Shown here piece by piece: positions 46,423 to 55,211 of a DNA stretch of 64,000 bases. This DNA is from Streptomyces noursei. Its GTDB lineage: Bacteria; Actinomycetota; Actinomycetes; Streptomycetales; Streptomycetaceae. Where the stretch lies: NCBI RefSeq assembly GCF_016917755.1, contig NZ_CP070326.1, positions 310,001-374,000 on the forward strand, given 5' to 3'. The notes under the pieces were generated by a model. That model ran no database searches, had not been told where the DNA came from, and worked only from the letters and a program-made list of their open reading frames with translations. Positions within the stretch are counted from its first letter, which is position 1. Each line of letters begins with the position of its first letter. A program made the position numbers and the translations under genes.

Positions 46423-46969
46423 ACCGAGAATCGCTGCTCTGCCTGCCGGGCTTCTTCCCCCCGAGATCGTCCGGCTTCTCCCCGACATCCCAGATCCACA
46501 GCAACGCAGCGGTATCAATCTCCTCCGCACCCTCGCCCAGCATCCCGGTCTCGCAGTCGCCCACTACCCCTTGAGCATCTTCCTCCTCTTCGAAGGAGAA
46601 GTGCCGCCTCGCGACCGCGAACTGGCCATCCTGCGAACTGCGGCACTCACGGGAGCCGACTACATCTGGGGGCACCATTCCCGAATCGGCCGCGACTCCG
46701 GTCTGACCGACCACGACTTCACCGCACTCATCAGCGGCCCCGACGACCCGCACTGGAGCCCCTTCGAGTCATCCCTCATCCGAGCCGCCGATCAGATCCA
46801 CCACGACAACAGCATCGACAAGGAAGCCTGGAATGCGCTGGGCAAGCGCTACAGCAACCAACAACTGATCGAATTGCTCTTCGTCGTAGGTCATTACCAG
46901 CTGATCTCCTACGTCACCAACAGCATCGGGATCACTCTCGACCCGGGGCTTCCGTTCCTTCCGACTTGA
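46415..46969 (+). CDS. carboxymuconolactone decarboxylase (CMD)-family protein
   Basis: A 184-residue CMD/AhpD-fold protein: PRDRELAILRTAALTGADYIWGHH carries the conserved Glu and His, and NQQLIELLFVVGHYQLISYVTNS the C-terminal helix. The usual CxxC of AhpD is absent, so a decarboxylase or lyase-like activity is more likely than peroxidase. It overlaps the hydrolase by eight bases and closes the PKS operon. Its role in the pathway is unknown. Confidence 0.85.
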   Translation: MSEPRIAALPAGLLPPEIVRLLPDIPDPQQRSGINLLRTLAQHPGLAVAHYPLSIFLLFEGEVPPRDRELAILRTAALTGADYIWGHHSRIGRDSGLTDHDFTALISGPDDPHWSPFESSLIRAADQIHHDNSIDKEAWNALGKRYSNQQLIELLFVVGHYQLISYVTNSIGITLDPGLPFLPT

Positions 46970-47045
46970 TGCGGTGAGCACAGCGCCCCCTCCGCCGAAG
47001 GCCGGCAACCACCTTGCGGATGGCGGGATGCGTGGCGGCTGCCCG

Positions 47046-47168
47046 GTCGAGGCCGCCGTCGACCGGCTCCTCCATCATGCCCACGTCGTCCTGACCGAGG
47101 GCTCCTCGCTCCGGCTGACCCAGGCCACCAGCGGCCAGGGCGTCGTCGCGCTGAACCAGCCGAGCTGA
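47046..47168 (+). mobile_element. IS21 IstB-like C-terminal remnant
   Basis: The frame ending at TGA 47168 reads EAAVDRLLHHAHVVLTEGSS then LRLTQATSG, resembling the C-terminal end of IstB ATPases of IS21 elements (DRLLHHA...GxSYRL). Nothing else of IstA or IstB remains, so it is a small fragment. Identification rests on this short motif. Confidence 0.5.
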
Positions 47169-47180
47169 TTCCCGGCCCCC

Positions 47181-47579
47181 TCAGACAGGCTCTGGAAGCG
47201 GACCGAGGTGCTTGATGACACGCTCGCGCAGAAGGAGGTACTCCTCCCAGCGTCGTGGCAGCGGGCCCGGCGGGCGCTCGACGACACGGGCAGCCGTGAC
47301 GGTCTGTCCCCGCTGGAACGGCTCGCGCGTCAGGTCGAGTTCCCAACCGCTGGGCAGCCTGTTCCACCAGTGGAAACCATGCTGGGTCCCGTCAAGGTGC
47401 ACTTCACCGACCATGAGGCCGCCGCCGAAGACGTCGTTGACGATCAAGGCAGTGATGTCGCAGTGGCCCCAGGCCGGGTTGTCCGCCTGCCAGTCGGCCT
47501 GGTCATCGGGCGAGCAGGTGTCGGCGGCCCAGCTGGCTCGCAGGGCCTTGTCGAGATCAAGCAGGTTCCACGGGATCAT
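47181..47579 (-). CDS. YunG-family protein
   Basis: A 132-residue protein from ATG 47577-47579. It has the YunG pattern: ALRASWAADTCSPDDQADW, NPAWGHCDITALIVNDVFGGG with the conserved Cys, and HWWNRLPSGWELDLTREPF. The conserved Cys/His/Asp arrangement suggests a papain-like hydrolase fold, but the function is not established. The frame is open further upstream to 47768 without similarity. It converges with the CMD operon and the IstB remnant. Confidence 0.75.
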   Translation of the reverse strand: MIPWNLLDLDKALRASWAADTCSPDDQADWQADNPAWGHCDITALIVNDVFGGGLMVGEVHLDGTQHGFHWWNRLPSGWELDLTREPFQRGQTVTAARVVERPPGPLPRRWEEYLLLRERVIKHLGPLPEPV

Positions 47580-47822
47580 GCCGCCAGCATCGCGGCCACC
47601 ACTGACACACGCCCCGCCAAACAGGGGACGAACAGTCACACCAGACAGGGAGATCAACTGTCCGTCGGCAAGGACTTGAGTTGTCCGCTCACCCGGATGT
47701 CCCACTGTCCGTGGACACCGTGCATCACAGTACGCACCGCTGAGTTCCTCATTCCGCGAGCCTGACATGCTGTGCCGTCAGCGAGGGCACCCTCCGGCGG
47801 CTGCTGTGACGGTGGCGCGCCC

Positions 47823-48050
47823 ATGTGGTACCTCCGGGGCGGTGCCCCGGACGTCCAGTTCGGCCACGTGGCCGGCGGCACCCCCTTCTGGATGAGCGCG
47901 GACCAGCACGTGTACTGGTCGCACACCCACCGCACCGTGGACGTGGTCACCGACCTGGACTGCGGCTTGCCCCTGGGAACCCCTCAGGGCATAGGGTTCC
48001 TGCTTCGCTCCCGGCTGCTCACCAACCACGAGTTGAGCACGACGAGTTGA
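47823..48050 (+). CDS. possible small hypothetical protein
   Basis: A 75-residue frame starting MWYLRGGAPDVQFGHVAGG, with WMSADQHVYWSHTHRTV and then VDVVTDLD, has a protein-like composition rich in Trp, His and Asp. It ends in a duplicated GAGTTGAGCACGAC unit (48030s-48050s). I do not recognise it, and it could be the end of a decayed gene or a chance frame. Confidence 0.25.
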   Translation: MWYLRGGAPDVQFGHVAGGTPFWMSADQHVYWSHTHRTVDVVTDLDCGLPLGTPQGIGFLLRSRLLTNHELSTTS

Positions 48051-48359
48051 GCACGACGAGACGGAACCGCCCCTCTACTCTCACGACGCCGGCAACGCGT
48101 TGTAGTCGGGGCCGAGACGGCCCTCTGCTACCCGCAGCCGCAGTGGTCGACCACCACGGCAACACCGCGCCCGAGACGGACCGCACAACAGATCAGCAGC
48201 GCCCCAGCACGGGACGGGTTTCCCGGGGTGATGGCAGGTGCCCGCAGGTCAGCACACAGTCAGCACGGGTAGAGCAAGAGTCCCGGTTCACTCCGGAGCT
48301 CCGACATCGTGACCTGCGCGTTTGCCATCAGGAACGATCACTGCTAAATGGACGCATGA

Positions 48360-48372
48360 GATACCTTCAGGG
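48360..48372. promoter_or_regulatory. putative LysR site overlapping the regulator's start
   Basis: GATACCTTCAGGG lies immediately before ATG 48374 and is identical to a 13-base word in the operator at 29124-29136. With the next bases it forms an imperfect ATACC-N5-GGCAT repeat of T-N11-A type. Binding here would block the regulator's own translation start region. Confidence 0.45.
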
Positions 48373-48373
48373 C

Positions 48374-49183
48374 ATGGATCTCGATCTGCGCAAACTCCGT
48401 TACTTCGCCTCGGTGGCCGAGCACCGGCACTTCGGCCGGGCGGCGGAACAGCTCTACATCGCCCAGCCGGTGCTCAGCCGTCAGATCAAGTCCCTGGAGC
48501 GTGAGTTGGGGTGTCCGCTGTTCGTCCGGACCACCCGCAGCGTGGAGCTGACCGCCGCCGGCAAACAGCTCTACGAGGAGGCGCAGCAGATCCTCCCGTC
48601 CGTCGCCGCGGCGGTCCGGCGCGTCCACGACGTCGATGAGGGCGTCCAACGGCTCGCGGTCGCCTTCTCCCCCGGGCTGCATGTGTCGGATGCGATCCGG
48701 GCGTTCACGTCGCGCCACCCGGACGTCGAGATCGACGTCGTCCCGGCACGCTGGTGGGAGCAGGACCGCCCACTGCGGGACGGTCGCGCCCAAGTCGGTT
48801 ATCTGCGGCGGCCGTTCGACGAGACCGGCTTGCGCATCGTTCCCATCGGTCACGAGCCCAGGGTCGCCTGCATACCCGCGGCACATCCGCTGGCGTCCCG
48901 CCAGGAGCTCGCCTCCGCGGACCTCGACGGCGAGCGGATGCTCGACACCCCGCAGCGGCGGACGTTGACGCTGGAGGAGAAGTTCGAGCTCATCGCCTCC
49001 GGACGCAACATCGCGCTGATCCCGCTGGGCGTCGCACGGTCCTACTCCCGCCCCGACCTCGTGCACCTCCCCGTCACCGACGCACCCGGGATCGAGACGT
49101 GTCTGGCCGTTGTCGCGGACCGGCCCGAGAAGCTGCTGCGGGACTTCCTGGAGATCGCCACCGCGACGCTGCGGCGCGCCTGA
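48374..49183 (+). CDS. LysR-family transcriptional regulator
   Basis: A 269-residue LysR regulator: LDLRKLRYFASVAEHRHFGR and AAEQLYIAQPVLSRQIKSLE form the winged helix-turn-helix, and the effector domain runs from about residue 95 (LAVAFSPGLHVSDAIRAF) with VGYLRRPF. It is shorter than the usual 295 residues. ATG 48374 is chosen; ATG 48356 would add MRYLQG and would be interrupted by the putative operator. Its target may be the SDR pair at 27.5-29.1 kb, which carries the same 13-base word. Confidence 0.88.
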   Translation: MDLDLRKLRYFASVAEHRHFGRAAEQLYIAQPVLSRQIKSLERELGCPLFVRTTRSVELTAAGKQLYEEAQQILPSVAAAVRRVHDVDEGVQRLAVAFSPGLHVSDAIRAFTSRHPDVEIDVVPARWWEQDRPLRDGRAQVGYLRRPFDETGLRIVPIGHEPRVACIPAAHPLASRQELASADLDGERMLDTPQRRTLTLEEKFELIASGRNIALIPLGVARSYSRPDLVHLPVTDAPGIETCLAVVADRPEKLLRDFLEIATATLRRA

Positions 49184-49354
49184 GCGGGCGGCGTGCGGGG
49201 CCACGGCCAGCGGCGGCTGCGTTCAGTCACTCCCGGGCCACCGCGGGCTTCGCGCACGGACGGACAGCCGCACCGGGTACCCGGAGAAAATCCTTGGCCA
49301 GTGGTCCATACCATGATCACGGCCGGGCCAACCCCTCTCCGACAGGACCCATCC

Positions 49355-50131
49355 ATGCGAACCATCAGCGTCATCACCGCCGTACACGAAGGCGGCCACC
49401 ACTTCATCGGTGACACCTACGAATCCCTGCGCGAACAAAAGCTCCCGGATGACTGGCAATGGGAGTGGTGCGTGCAGGAGGACGGCACCTCGGGAATCCC
49501 CGCGCAGAGCCTGCCCGATGACCCTCGGATCACCTGCGGGACAGGACTGCGGGCGCGCATAGCGGTGACACGCACGCACGCCCTCGCGCGCGCGAGGGGA
49601 GACCTGGTCCGGACGTTGGACGCGGATGACGTACTGCTGCCGGGCGCGCTGGAGCGGGACATCGAGACCCTGGAACGCGTCCCCTGGTGCGTGTCCGCCT
49701 GCATCGACCTCCACCAGGACGGGAGCACGGCACCGGGTCCCTGCGACCCTCCGGGTGGCGCCTTGGAACCCGCCCGCCTCTACCGCGAGGTGCTGGAGCG
49801 GCGCCTGTCCGTTCAGGCGACCACCTTCGCCGCGCACCGTCGCCTGGTGTTGGCGCTCGGCGGCTGGCAGGCGCTGTCCGGAGCCGAGACGGTCGCCCTG
49901 CTCCTTGCCGCGGAGGCCGTGGCACCCGGCGAGTTCATAGCGGAGCCGAGCGTCCTCTATCGCAAGCATCCCGACCAGACGACGGCGTCCCAGCACTACT
50001 GGGAAGCGCCCGAGGCGGCATCGCGGATCGACGCACTCGTGCAACGCGCCAGCGCCCTGCGGGAGTCAGGTTGGCGGTGGCGGCAGGCGCCCGGGTACCG
50101 ACCCGCGCCCCCGGCGGAGAGGATCGAGTGA
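49355..50131 (+). CDS. family 2 glycosyltransferase
   Basis: A 258-residue GT-A fold transferase beginning MRTISVITAVHEGG, with VQEDGTSGI, RTHALARARGDLVRTLDADDVLL (the DxD-type metal motif in DADD) and LYRKHPDQTT at the end. No membrane helices, so it is soluble. AGGA lies eight bases before ATG 49355; the frame upstream is not similar to the family. It stands alone with no other glycosylation genes nearby; acceptor and donor are unknown. Confidence 0.85.
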   Translation: MRTISVITAVHEGGHHFIGDTYESLREQKLPDDWQWEWCVQEDGTSGIPAQSLPDDPRITCGTGLRARIAVTRTHALARARGDLVRTLDADDVLLPGALERDIETLERVPWCVSACIDLHQDGSTAPGPCDPPGGALEPARLYREVLERRLSVQATTFAAHRRLVLALGGWQALSGAETVALLLAAEAVAPGEFIAEPSVLYRKHPDQTTASQHYWEAPEAASRIDALVQRASALRESGWRWRQAPGYRPAPPAERIE

Positions 50132-50343
50132 GGGCTCGCATCCGGCGGTGGGCGCTCGGATACCGGTGACGCGCCTGCGCACGCACATGCGCGAGACGCC
50201 AGGCAGCAGGCGCGGCGGCATCGGACGCCCACATTCCACCGCGCTTCCGGCGTAGACGACAGCCCCCTTTCGTCCGCCTCACGTCGTGCCGGGCGGGCCC
50301 GGGGCCGCGGGTGGGGAGGGTAGGGGTGGAGGCGAGATCGACA

Positions 50344-50362
50344 TTAAGTTAGGCTCACCTAA
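50344..50362 (+). promoter_or_regulatory. iron box (DmdR/IdeR operator)
   Basis: TTAAGTTAGGCTCACCTAA matches the actinobacterial 19-bp iron box TTAGGTTAGGCTCACCTAA at all but one position. It lies about 100 bases before the siderophore-binding protein gene, within the 330-base gap after the glycosyltransferase, and should repress the operon when iron is plentiful. Confidence 0.9.
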
Positions 50363-50463
50363 GTATTCGGGGGAGGTCGGGGCACGTCCCGCACCGTCCG
50401 GATGAGTTCGCAACCACAGGCAAATTGGGCCGCAAGCAGTACTGCCCAGGAAAAGGACCTCGC

Positions 50464-51504
50464 ATGACCATCGCCTCGCGTCGGATAACGCGCCGTCTCT
50501 TCACTGCCGCGGCGGCGACCTCGTTGCTGTTGGTCACCAGCGCGTGCGGCGGCGGAGGCAAGGGCGACGCCGAGGCCGCGGGCGGCAGCCACGGTGCCTT
50601 CCCGGTGTCGATCAAGAGTGCGCTGGGCACGGCCACCATCAAGAAGGAGCCCAAGCGGATCGTCACGCTCGGCCAGGGCTCGGCCGAGACGGCCATCGCC
50701 CTGGGCCACACGCCGGTCGGCGTGGAGGAGTACGCCTGGGGCAGCGACAAGTCCGGCTACCTGCCCTGGGTCAAGGACGCGGTGAAGAAGGCCGGAGACC
50801 CCCTGCCCGAGCAGTTCAAGGGCGGCGACCAGCTCGACATCGAGGCGATCACCGAACTGGCCCCCGACCTGATCCTGGCGCCGTGGTCGGGCATCACGGC
50901 CAAGCAGTACGACGTCCTCAAGGACATCGCTCCGACGGTGGCGTACCCGGACAAGGCGTGGAGCACTCGCTGGGACGAGCAGATCAACACCGTCGCCAAA
51001 GCCGTCGGGCAGCCCGAGAAGGGCACCGAGCTGATCAAGGGCATCAAGAAGCAGCTCGCCGACGCCGCCGCGTCCCGCCCGAACTACAAGAACGTGACCT
51101 TCTCCTACATCTACACCTCGGGTCCGGGCACCCTGGGCGTCTTCAAGCCCGCTGAGCAGCGGGTGGAAATGGTCAAGTCCCTCGGGCTCCAGGTCGACCC
51201 GGTGGTCAACACCTTCAAGGAGACCGACGGCACCGCCTCCTCCCTCATCGGCCTGGAGAACGCCGACAAGCTCAACAAGAGCGACGTCCTCTTCACCTTC
51301 TACTCCGACGACAAGACCCGTCGGGAGACCGAGGGCCAGTCGCTGTACGCCGCCATGCCGGCCATCAAGAAGGGTGCCGTGGTGGCCAGTTCGGACAACT
51401 CCTTCGTCACCGCTTCCTCCATGATCAACCCGCTGACCGTGCCCTACAGCATCAAGCGCTACCTGCCGCTGATCGACAGCGCGGTGAAGAAGGCCGGCAA
51501 GTAA
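50464..51504 (+). CDS. iron-siderophore ABC transporter, substrate-binding lipoprotein
   Basis: A 346-residue lipoprotein. The signal peptide has a twin-Arg-like start (SRRITRRLF) and a lipobox LVTSAC, so it is anchored outside the membrane. The mature part has PKRIVTLGQGSAETAIALG, the FepB/FhuD-like entry, DIEAITELAPDLILAP, and a long connecting helix typical of class III binding proteins. It captures ferric siderophores and hands them to the two permeases that follow. Expression is expected under iron limitation through the iron box. The siderophore is unknown. Confidence 0.93.
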   Translation: MTIASRRITRRLFTAAAATSLLLVTSACGGGGKGDAEAAGGSHGAFPVSIKSALGTATIKKEPKRIVTLGQGSAETAIALGHTPVGVEEYAWGSDKSGYLPWVKDAVKKAGDPLPEQFKGGDQLDIEAITELAPDLILAPWSGITAKQYDVLKDIAPTVAYPDKAWSTRWDEQINTVAKAVGQPEKGTELIKGIKKQLADAAASRPNYKNVTFSYIYTSGPGTLGVFKPAEQRVEMVKSLGLQVDPVVNTFKETDGTASSLIGLENADKLNKSDVLFTFYSDDKTRRETEGQSLYAAMPAIKKGAVVASSDNSFVTASSMINPLTVPYSIKRYLPLIDSAVKKAGK

Positions 51505-51524
51505 CGCCGCGGGACGGTTGACAC

Positions 51525-52559
51525 ATGGTCGCCACCATCGACACCGCGGAGCAACGGACCGCCGTGCGCCGGCCGGCCCGGCGCACGACCGTCGTACTGC
51601 TCCTGGCCCTGGCCGTGCTGGCCCTCGTCTGCATCGCCAGCATCATGTTCGGCAGCAAGATCCTGCCCCCGGGGCAGGTCTGGGAGGCCGTCACCGGCCA
51701 CGCCGATGCCTACACCACCACCGTCGTCGAGAGCCGCTATCCACGCACCGCGCTGGGCATCGTGGTGGGCCTCGGCCTGGCCGTGGCGGGTGTCCTGATG
51801 CAGACGGTGACCCGCAACCCACTGGCAGAGCCGGGCTTGCTGGGCGTCAACACCGGAGCCGCCGCGAGCGTGGTGGCCGCCACCGCGTTCGCCGGCGTCT
51901 CCGGGCAGACGCAGACGCTGCTGTGGTCACTGCCCGGCGCACTGCTGACCGGAGTCTTCATCTACGTCATCGGGACCCTCGGCAGGGGGCTGAACCCGGT
52001 CCGACTGGTGCTGGGCGGCGCGGTGCTCACCGCCGTGCTGAGCGCCTTCATCCAGGCCGTCACCCTCAGCCGCCCGCAGGTCTTCGACAGCTACCGCTAC
52101 TGGGTCGTCGGTGCGCTCGGCGGCCATGACTGGGACGCCGTGCTGAGCGTGCTGCCGTTGGCCGTCGCCGGATTCGCCGTCGCCCTGTTCCTGGGCCGCG
52201 GGCTGAACATCGTCGCGCTGGGCGAGGATTCCGCGACGTCCCTCGGCGCCCGCCCGGAGCGGGTCAAGGCCGTCGCGCTGCTGACGGCCACCGTGCTGAG
52301 CGCCGCCGCGACCGCGGCCGCGGGACCGATCGCCTTCGTCGGACTCGCCGTGCCGCACCTGGCCCGGGCCCTCCTGGGAGCCGACGTGCGGCGGCAGCTC
52401 GCCCTGAGTGCCGTGCTCGGCCCGACCCTCCTTCTGGCGGCCGACGTCATCGGAAGGCTCCTGGTACGCCCGCAGGAATTGATGGTCGGTGTGGTCACCG
52501 CGTTCGCCGGCGCCCCCGCCCTTCTGATCGCCGTTCGCAGAATGCGAGCCAGCTCATGA
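51525..52559 (+). CDS. FecCD-family iron-siderophore permease
   Basis: A 344-residue integral membrane subunit with about ten helices. Family motifs include RYPRTALGIVVGLGLAVAGVL, MQTVTRNPLAEPGLLGVNTGA, RYWVVGALGGHDW and GPIAFVGLAVPHLAR, the last lying near the ATPase-coupling loop. It starts 20 bases after the binding-protein stop and overlaps the next permease by ATGA. With its partner it forms a heterodimeric channel. Confidence 0.93.
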   Translation: MVATIDTAEQRTAVRRPARRTTVVLLLALAVLALVCIASIMFGSKILPPGQVWEAVTGHADAYTTTVVESRYPRTALGIVVGLGLAVAGVLMQTVTRNPLAEPGLLGVNTGAAASVVAATAFAGVSGQTQTLLWSLPGALLTGVFIYVIGTLGRGLNPVRLVLGGAVLTAVLSAFIQAVTLSRPQVFDSYRYWVVGALGGHDWDAVLSVLPLAVAGFAVALFLGRGLNIVALGEDSATSLGARPERVKAVALLTATVLSAAATAAAGPIAFVGLAVPHLARALLGADVRRQLALSAVLGPTLLLAADVIGRLLVRPQELMVGVVTAFAGAPALLIAVRRMRASS

Positions 52560-53650
52560 CCCCCACCACCGCCACCTCGTCCACGACCGTCTCCCGTACC
52601 GTTCAGCGGCCCCGCCCCGGCAGTCGCAAACTCCTCATCAGACTCGGGTCGGGGGTCGCCCTGCGGGTCCCGGTCCGCATGGTCTGGGTCGGCCTCGCCC
52701 TGTGCGTGGCGCTGCTCGCCGCGTGCGTCGCCACCCTCACCGTCGGCCGCCTGGGCATCGCCCTGCCGGACCTGCCGTCGGCACTGTCCGGCAACGCCAC
52801 CGGCGTGGACTCCTTCGTCCTGGACCGACTGCGCGGACCGCGGTTGACCGTGGCGGTGGCCGCCGGTGCCGCCTTCGGCCTGTCCGGTGCCCTCTTCCAG
52901 TCGGTGACCCGCAATCCGCTGGGCAGCCCGGACGTCATCGGCCTCGGCCCGGGGGCCGGCGCGGGCGCCGCGCTGGTCGCCCTGCTCTTCCCGGACGTGC
53001 CGGTCGCGTTGGGCGCACTGGGCGGAGCGCTGGCGGCGATGGCGGTGGTCTACGTGTCGACCGGCAGCGGATTCCGCAACCCCAGCCGTCTGGTCATCGC
53101 GGGCATCGGGGTCTCGGCCATGGCGACGGCGTTCATCCAGTACATCGTCTACGCCATCGAGCGCGACCAGGCCACCGTGCTCAGCTCGTACCTCAACGGC
53201 AGCCTGACCGCACGCTCCTGGGACGACGCGGCGACCATCGGCGTGGTGCTGCTGCTCTGTGTGCCGTGCGCCGCGCTGCTCTCCCGCCCCCTGGGCCTCA
53301 GCGAGATGGGCGACACCACGGCGGCGGCCCTGGGAGCACGTCCGGAACGCGCCTTCACCGGCGCCGTGCTGCTCACGATCGTGCTGTCGGCCGGGGCCGT
53401 CACGGTCGCCGGCCCGATCTCGTTCATCGCGCTGACCGCACCGCAGATCGTCAAACGGATCACCCGCGGCAGCGGCCCGCACCTGACACTCTCCGCGCTC
53501 TCCGGCGCGCTGCTGCTCGTGCTCGCCGATCTGGCGGCCCAAAACGCCCCGCTCTTCGGCAAGTTGCCGGTCGGCATCTGGACGATGGCGCTGGGCGGCG
53601 CGTACCTCGGCTACCTGCTCCTGCGGGAGTGGCGTCGCGGCGCCCTGTGA
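52556..53650 (+). CDS. FecCD-family iron-siderophore permease
   Basis: A 364-residue second permease subunit, with DRLRGPRLTVAVAAGAAFGL, FQSVTRNPLGSPDVIGLGPGA, SYLNGSLTARSWDD and GPISFIALTAPQIVKRI. It has about ten membrane helices. No ATPase gene follows: the operon ends at a hairpin, so the transporter must borrow an ATPase encoded elsewhere, which is common in Streptomyces siderophore systems. Confidence 0.93.
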   Translation: MTPTTATSSTTVSRTVQRPRPGSRKLLIRLGSGVALRVPVRMVWVGLALCVALLAACVATLTVGRLGIALPDLPSALSGNATGVDSFVLDRLRGPRLTVAVAAGAAFGLSGALFQSVTRNPLGSPDVIGLGPGAGAGAALVALLFPDVPVALGALGGALAAMAVVYVSTGSGFRNPSRLVIAGIGVSAMATAFIQYIVYAIERDQATVLSSYLNGSLTARSWDDAATIGVVLLLCVPCAALLSRPLGLSEMGDTTAAALGARPERAFTGAVLLTIVLSAGAVTVAGPISFIALTAPQIVKRITRGSGPHLTLSALSGALLLVLADLAAQNAPLFGKLPVGIWTMALGGAYLGYLLLREWRRGAL

Positions 53651-53759
53651 TACGGCCGGGCCGGTCGTACCACCTGGTCCGGCGAGAGTGCGTGCCGAAC
53701 GCCGGACGGCAGGCGGGACTTCGCTGACCCGACCCGCCCCCCGTGCCGCACGCCACCAG

Positions 53760-53784
53760 CCCCCCGAGTCCGAGCCTCGGGGGG
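53760..53784 (+). terminator. intrinsic terminator after the siderophore operon
   Basis: CCCCCCGAG (53760-53768) pairs with CTCGGGGGG (53776-53784) around a seven-base loop and is followed by TTT. It lies 110 bases after the second permease gene. Confidence 0.8.
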
Positions 53785-53899
53785 TTTCGCCTGTCCATCA
53801 GCCGTGGCGCAGCCAGGCCATCGGACTCCGTCGCTTTCTCGGCGGCAACCGCCGAGACCACACCCACCTGGTGTGGCGGAGTTCGGCGAGATGCCCGCG

Positions 53900-54547
53900 T
53901 CAGGCGGTGGCGTAGTCGGAAAGGGCGGGCTCCAGCAGGCCGAAGGCTTGGGCGGCTTCGGCGGCGATGAGGCGAGCGATCTCGTCCTCGGGGTGGCCGG
54001 CGAGGGTGAGGGCCTGGATGCGGTGGAAGAGCACACGGTGGACGGTGCCCAACAGGCCGGCGGCGATCTGGACGGTGATGTCGTCGGGTTCGGCGTCGGT
54101 GGCCTCGGCGAGTGCCTGGGCGAGGTGGTGGTCGCGCCGCTCGTGCAGACCGTGCAGACAGGTGGTCAGGGTGGAGCTGTCAGCGATCATGCGGGCGAAC
54201 TCCTGGCCGGAGAACCCGGCGACCGGGTCCTGGGCGGCCACGGCGTCGGCGAAGGTACGGCGCAGTGCGCCCAGCGCTGATTCGCCGGGGCGCCGGGCGG
54301 CAACGGCGTCGGACAGGGAGGCGACGAACTCCTCCTGATGGTCCAGGGCCAGGTCTTCCTTGCGGGCGAAGTAGTTGGTGACGGTCTTCTTCGCGACGCG
54401 GGCGGCGGCGGCGATCTCGGCGATGGTCGTCTGCTCGAAGCCCTGGGCGATGAACAGCCGGGTGGCGTGGTCGGAGATGAGCTGCCGGGTCTCCTGCTTC
54501 TTCGCCTCGCGCAGCCCGGCGGCCGGGGCGGGCGTCTGGGTAGCCAT
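53900..54547 (-). CDS. TetR-family regulator
   Basis: A 215-residue TetR repressor: KQETRQLISDHATRLFIAQG and TTIAEIAAAARVAKKTVTNYF make the DNA-binding domain; the rest is an all-helical ligand-binding domain. It is divergent from a glyoxalase/VOC gene, with two copies of a 14-base element in the shared region, a classic arrangement in which it represses both genes until its ligand appears. Confidence 0.92.
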   Translation of the reverse strand: MATQTPAPAAGLREAKKQETRQLISDHATRLFIAQGFEQTTIAEIAAAARVAKKTVTNYFARKEDLALDHQEEFVASLSDAVAARRPGESALGALRRTFADAVAAQDPVAGFSGQEFARMIADSSTLTTCLHGLHERRDHHLAQALAEATDAEPDDITVQIAAGLLGTVHRVLFHRIQALTLAGHPEDEIARLIAAEAAQAFGLLEPALSDYATA

Positions 54548-54556
54548 ACCGAAATC

Positions 54557-54620
54557 TTACCCCCGTCATACTTTTACATTGACACCCCAGGAGGTCCGGG
54601 CTAAATTTACCCCCGTCATA
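54557..54620. promoter_or_regulatory. direct repeats TTACCCCCGTCATA, 50 bp apart
   Basis: TTACCCCCGTCATA occurs at 54557-54570 and again at 54607-54620, with related flanks (ACTTTT after each). The spacing of 50 bases is near five helical turns. They are likely binding sites for the adjacent TetR protein or duplicated promoter elements. Confidence 0.6.
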
Positions 54621-54763
54621 ACTTTTCGCTGACGGAGCGCCTGACGCGAAGGCCGACTCCCACCCGAGGCGTCCGCCCCCACCCCACCACCACCTCAGCC
54701 ACGTGCCCACCCCGACACCGCAGCCACTGCCCCGCCCCTCCCGCCGCGCCCATGGAGATCCCC

Positions 54764-55153
54764 ATGCAGTTCACCGCCTCCACCGTCTCGCTCACCGTCG
54801 ACGACGTCGCCGCCTCCCAGGCGTTCTTCACCACCCACCTCGGCTACACCGTCCAGCGGGCCGCCGACGGTTTCGCCTCCCTGTCGCGGCCCGACGCGGT
54901 CGATGTCGTTCTGCTCGCCCGCGGCATCCAGGTGCTGCCGCCCGAGCAGCGCGACCGGCACGCCGACGGCCTGATCCTGGCCTTCACCCTCGACAGCGGC
55001 CTGGCAGAGCAGGAGAAGCGACTGCGCGACGCGGGAATCGAGATCACCATGCCGCTGCGCCAGGAACCCTGGGGCGAAACCCTGTTCCAGGTCACCGACC
55101 CCAACGGCGTGATCATCCAGTTCGTCGAATGGTCCGCTCCCGAGCGCGGCTGA
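54764..55153 (+). CDS. VOC/glyoxalase-superfamily protein
   Basis: A 129-residue protein of two beta-alpha-beta-beta-beta units: VSLTVDDVAASQAFFTTHLG at the start and FQVTDPNGVIIQFVEW at the end. The ending with D-P-N-G and a final Glu is typical of bleomycin-resistance/glyoxalase-like proteins. ATG 54764 has GGAG six bases upstream; ATG 54752 is also in frame. It is divergently paired with the TetR gene and may be an inducible resistance or dioxygenase protein. Confidence 0.88.
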   Translation: MQFTASTVSLTVDDVAASQAFFTTHLGYTVQRAADGFASLSRPDAVDVVLLARGIQVLPPEQRDRHADGLILAFTLDSGLAEQEKRLRDAGIEITMPLRQEPWGETLFQVTDPNGVIIQFVEWSAPERG

Positions 55154-55211
55154 CCCAAATCTCCACGGCACAGGACCCTGCGGGTTCCGATCGCGTCCGG
55201 AGGCGCCGTCC

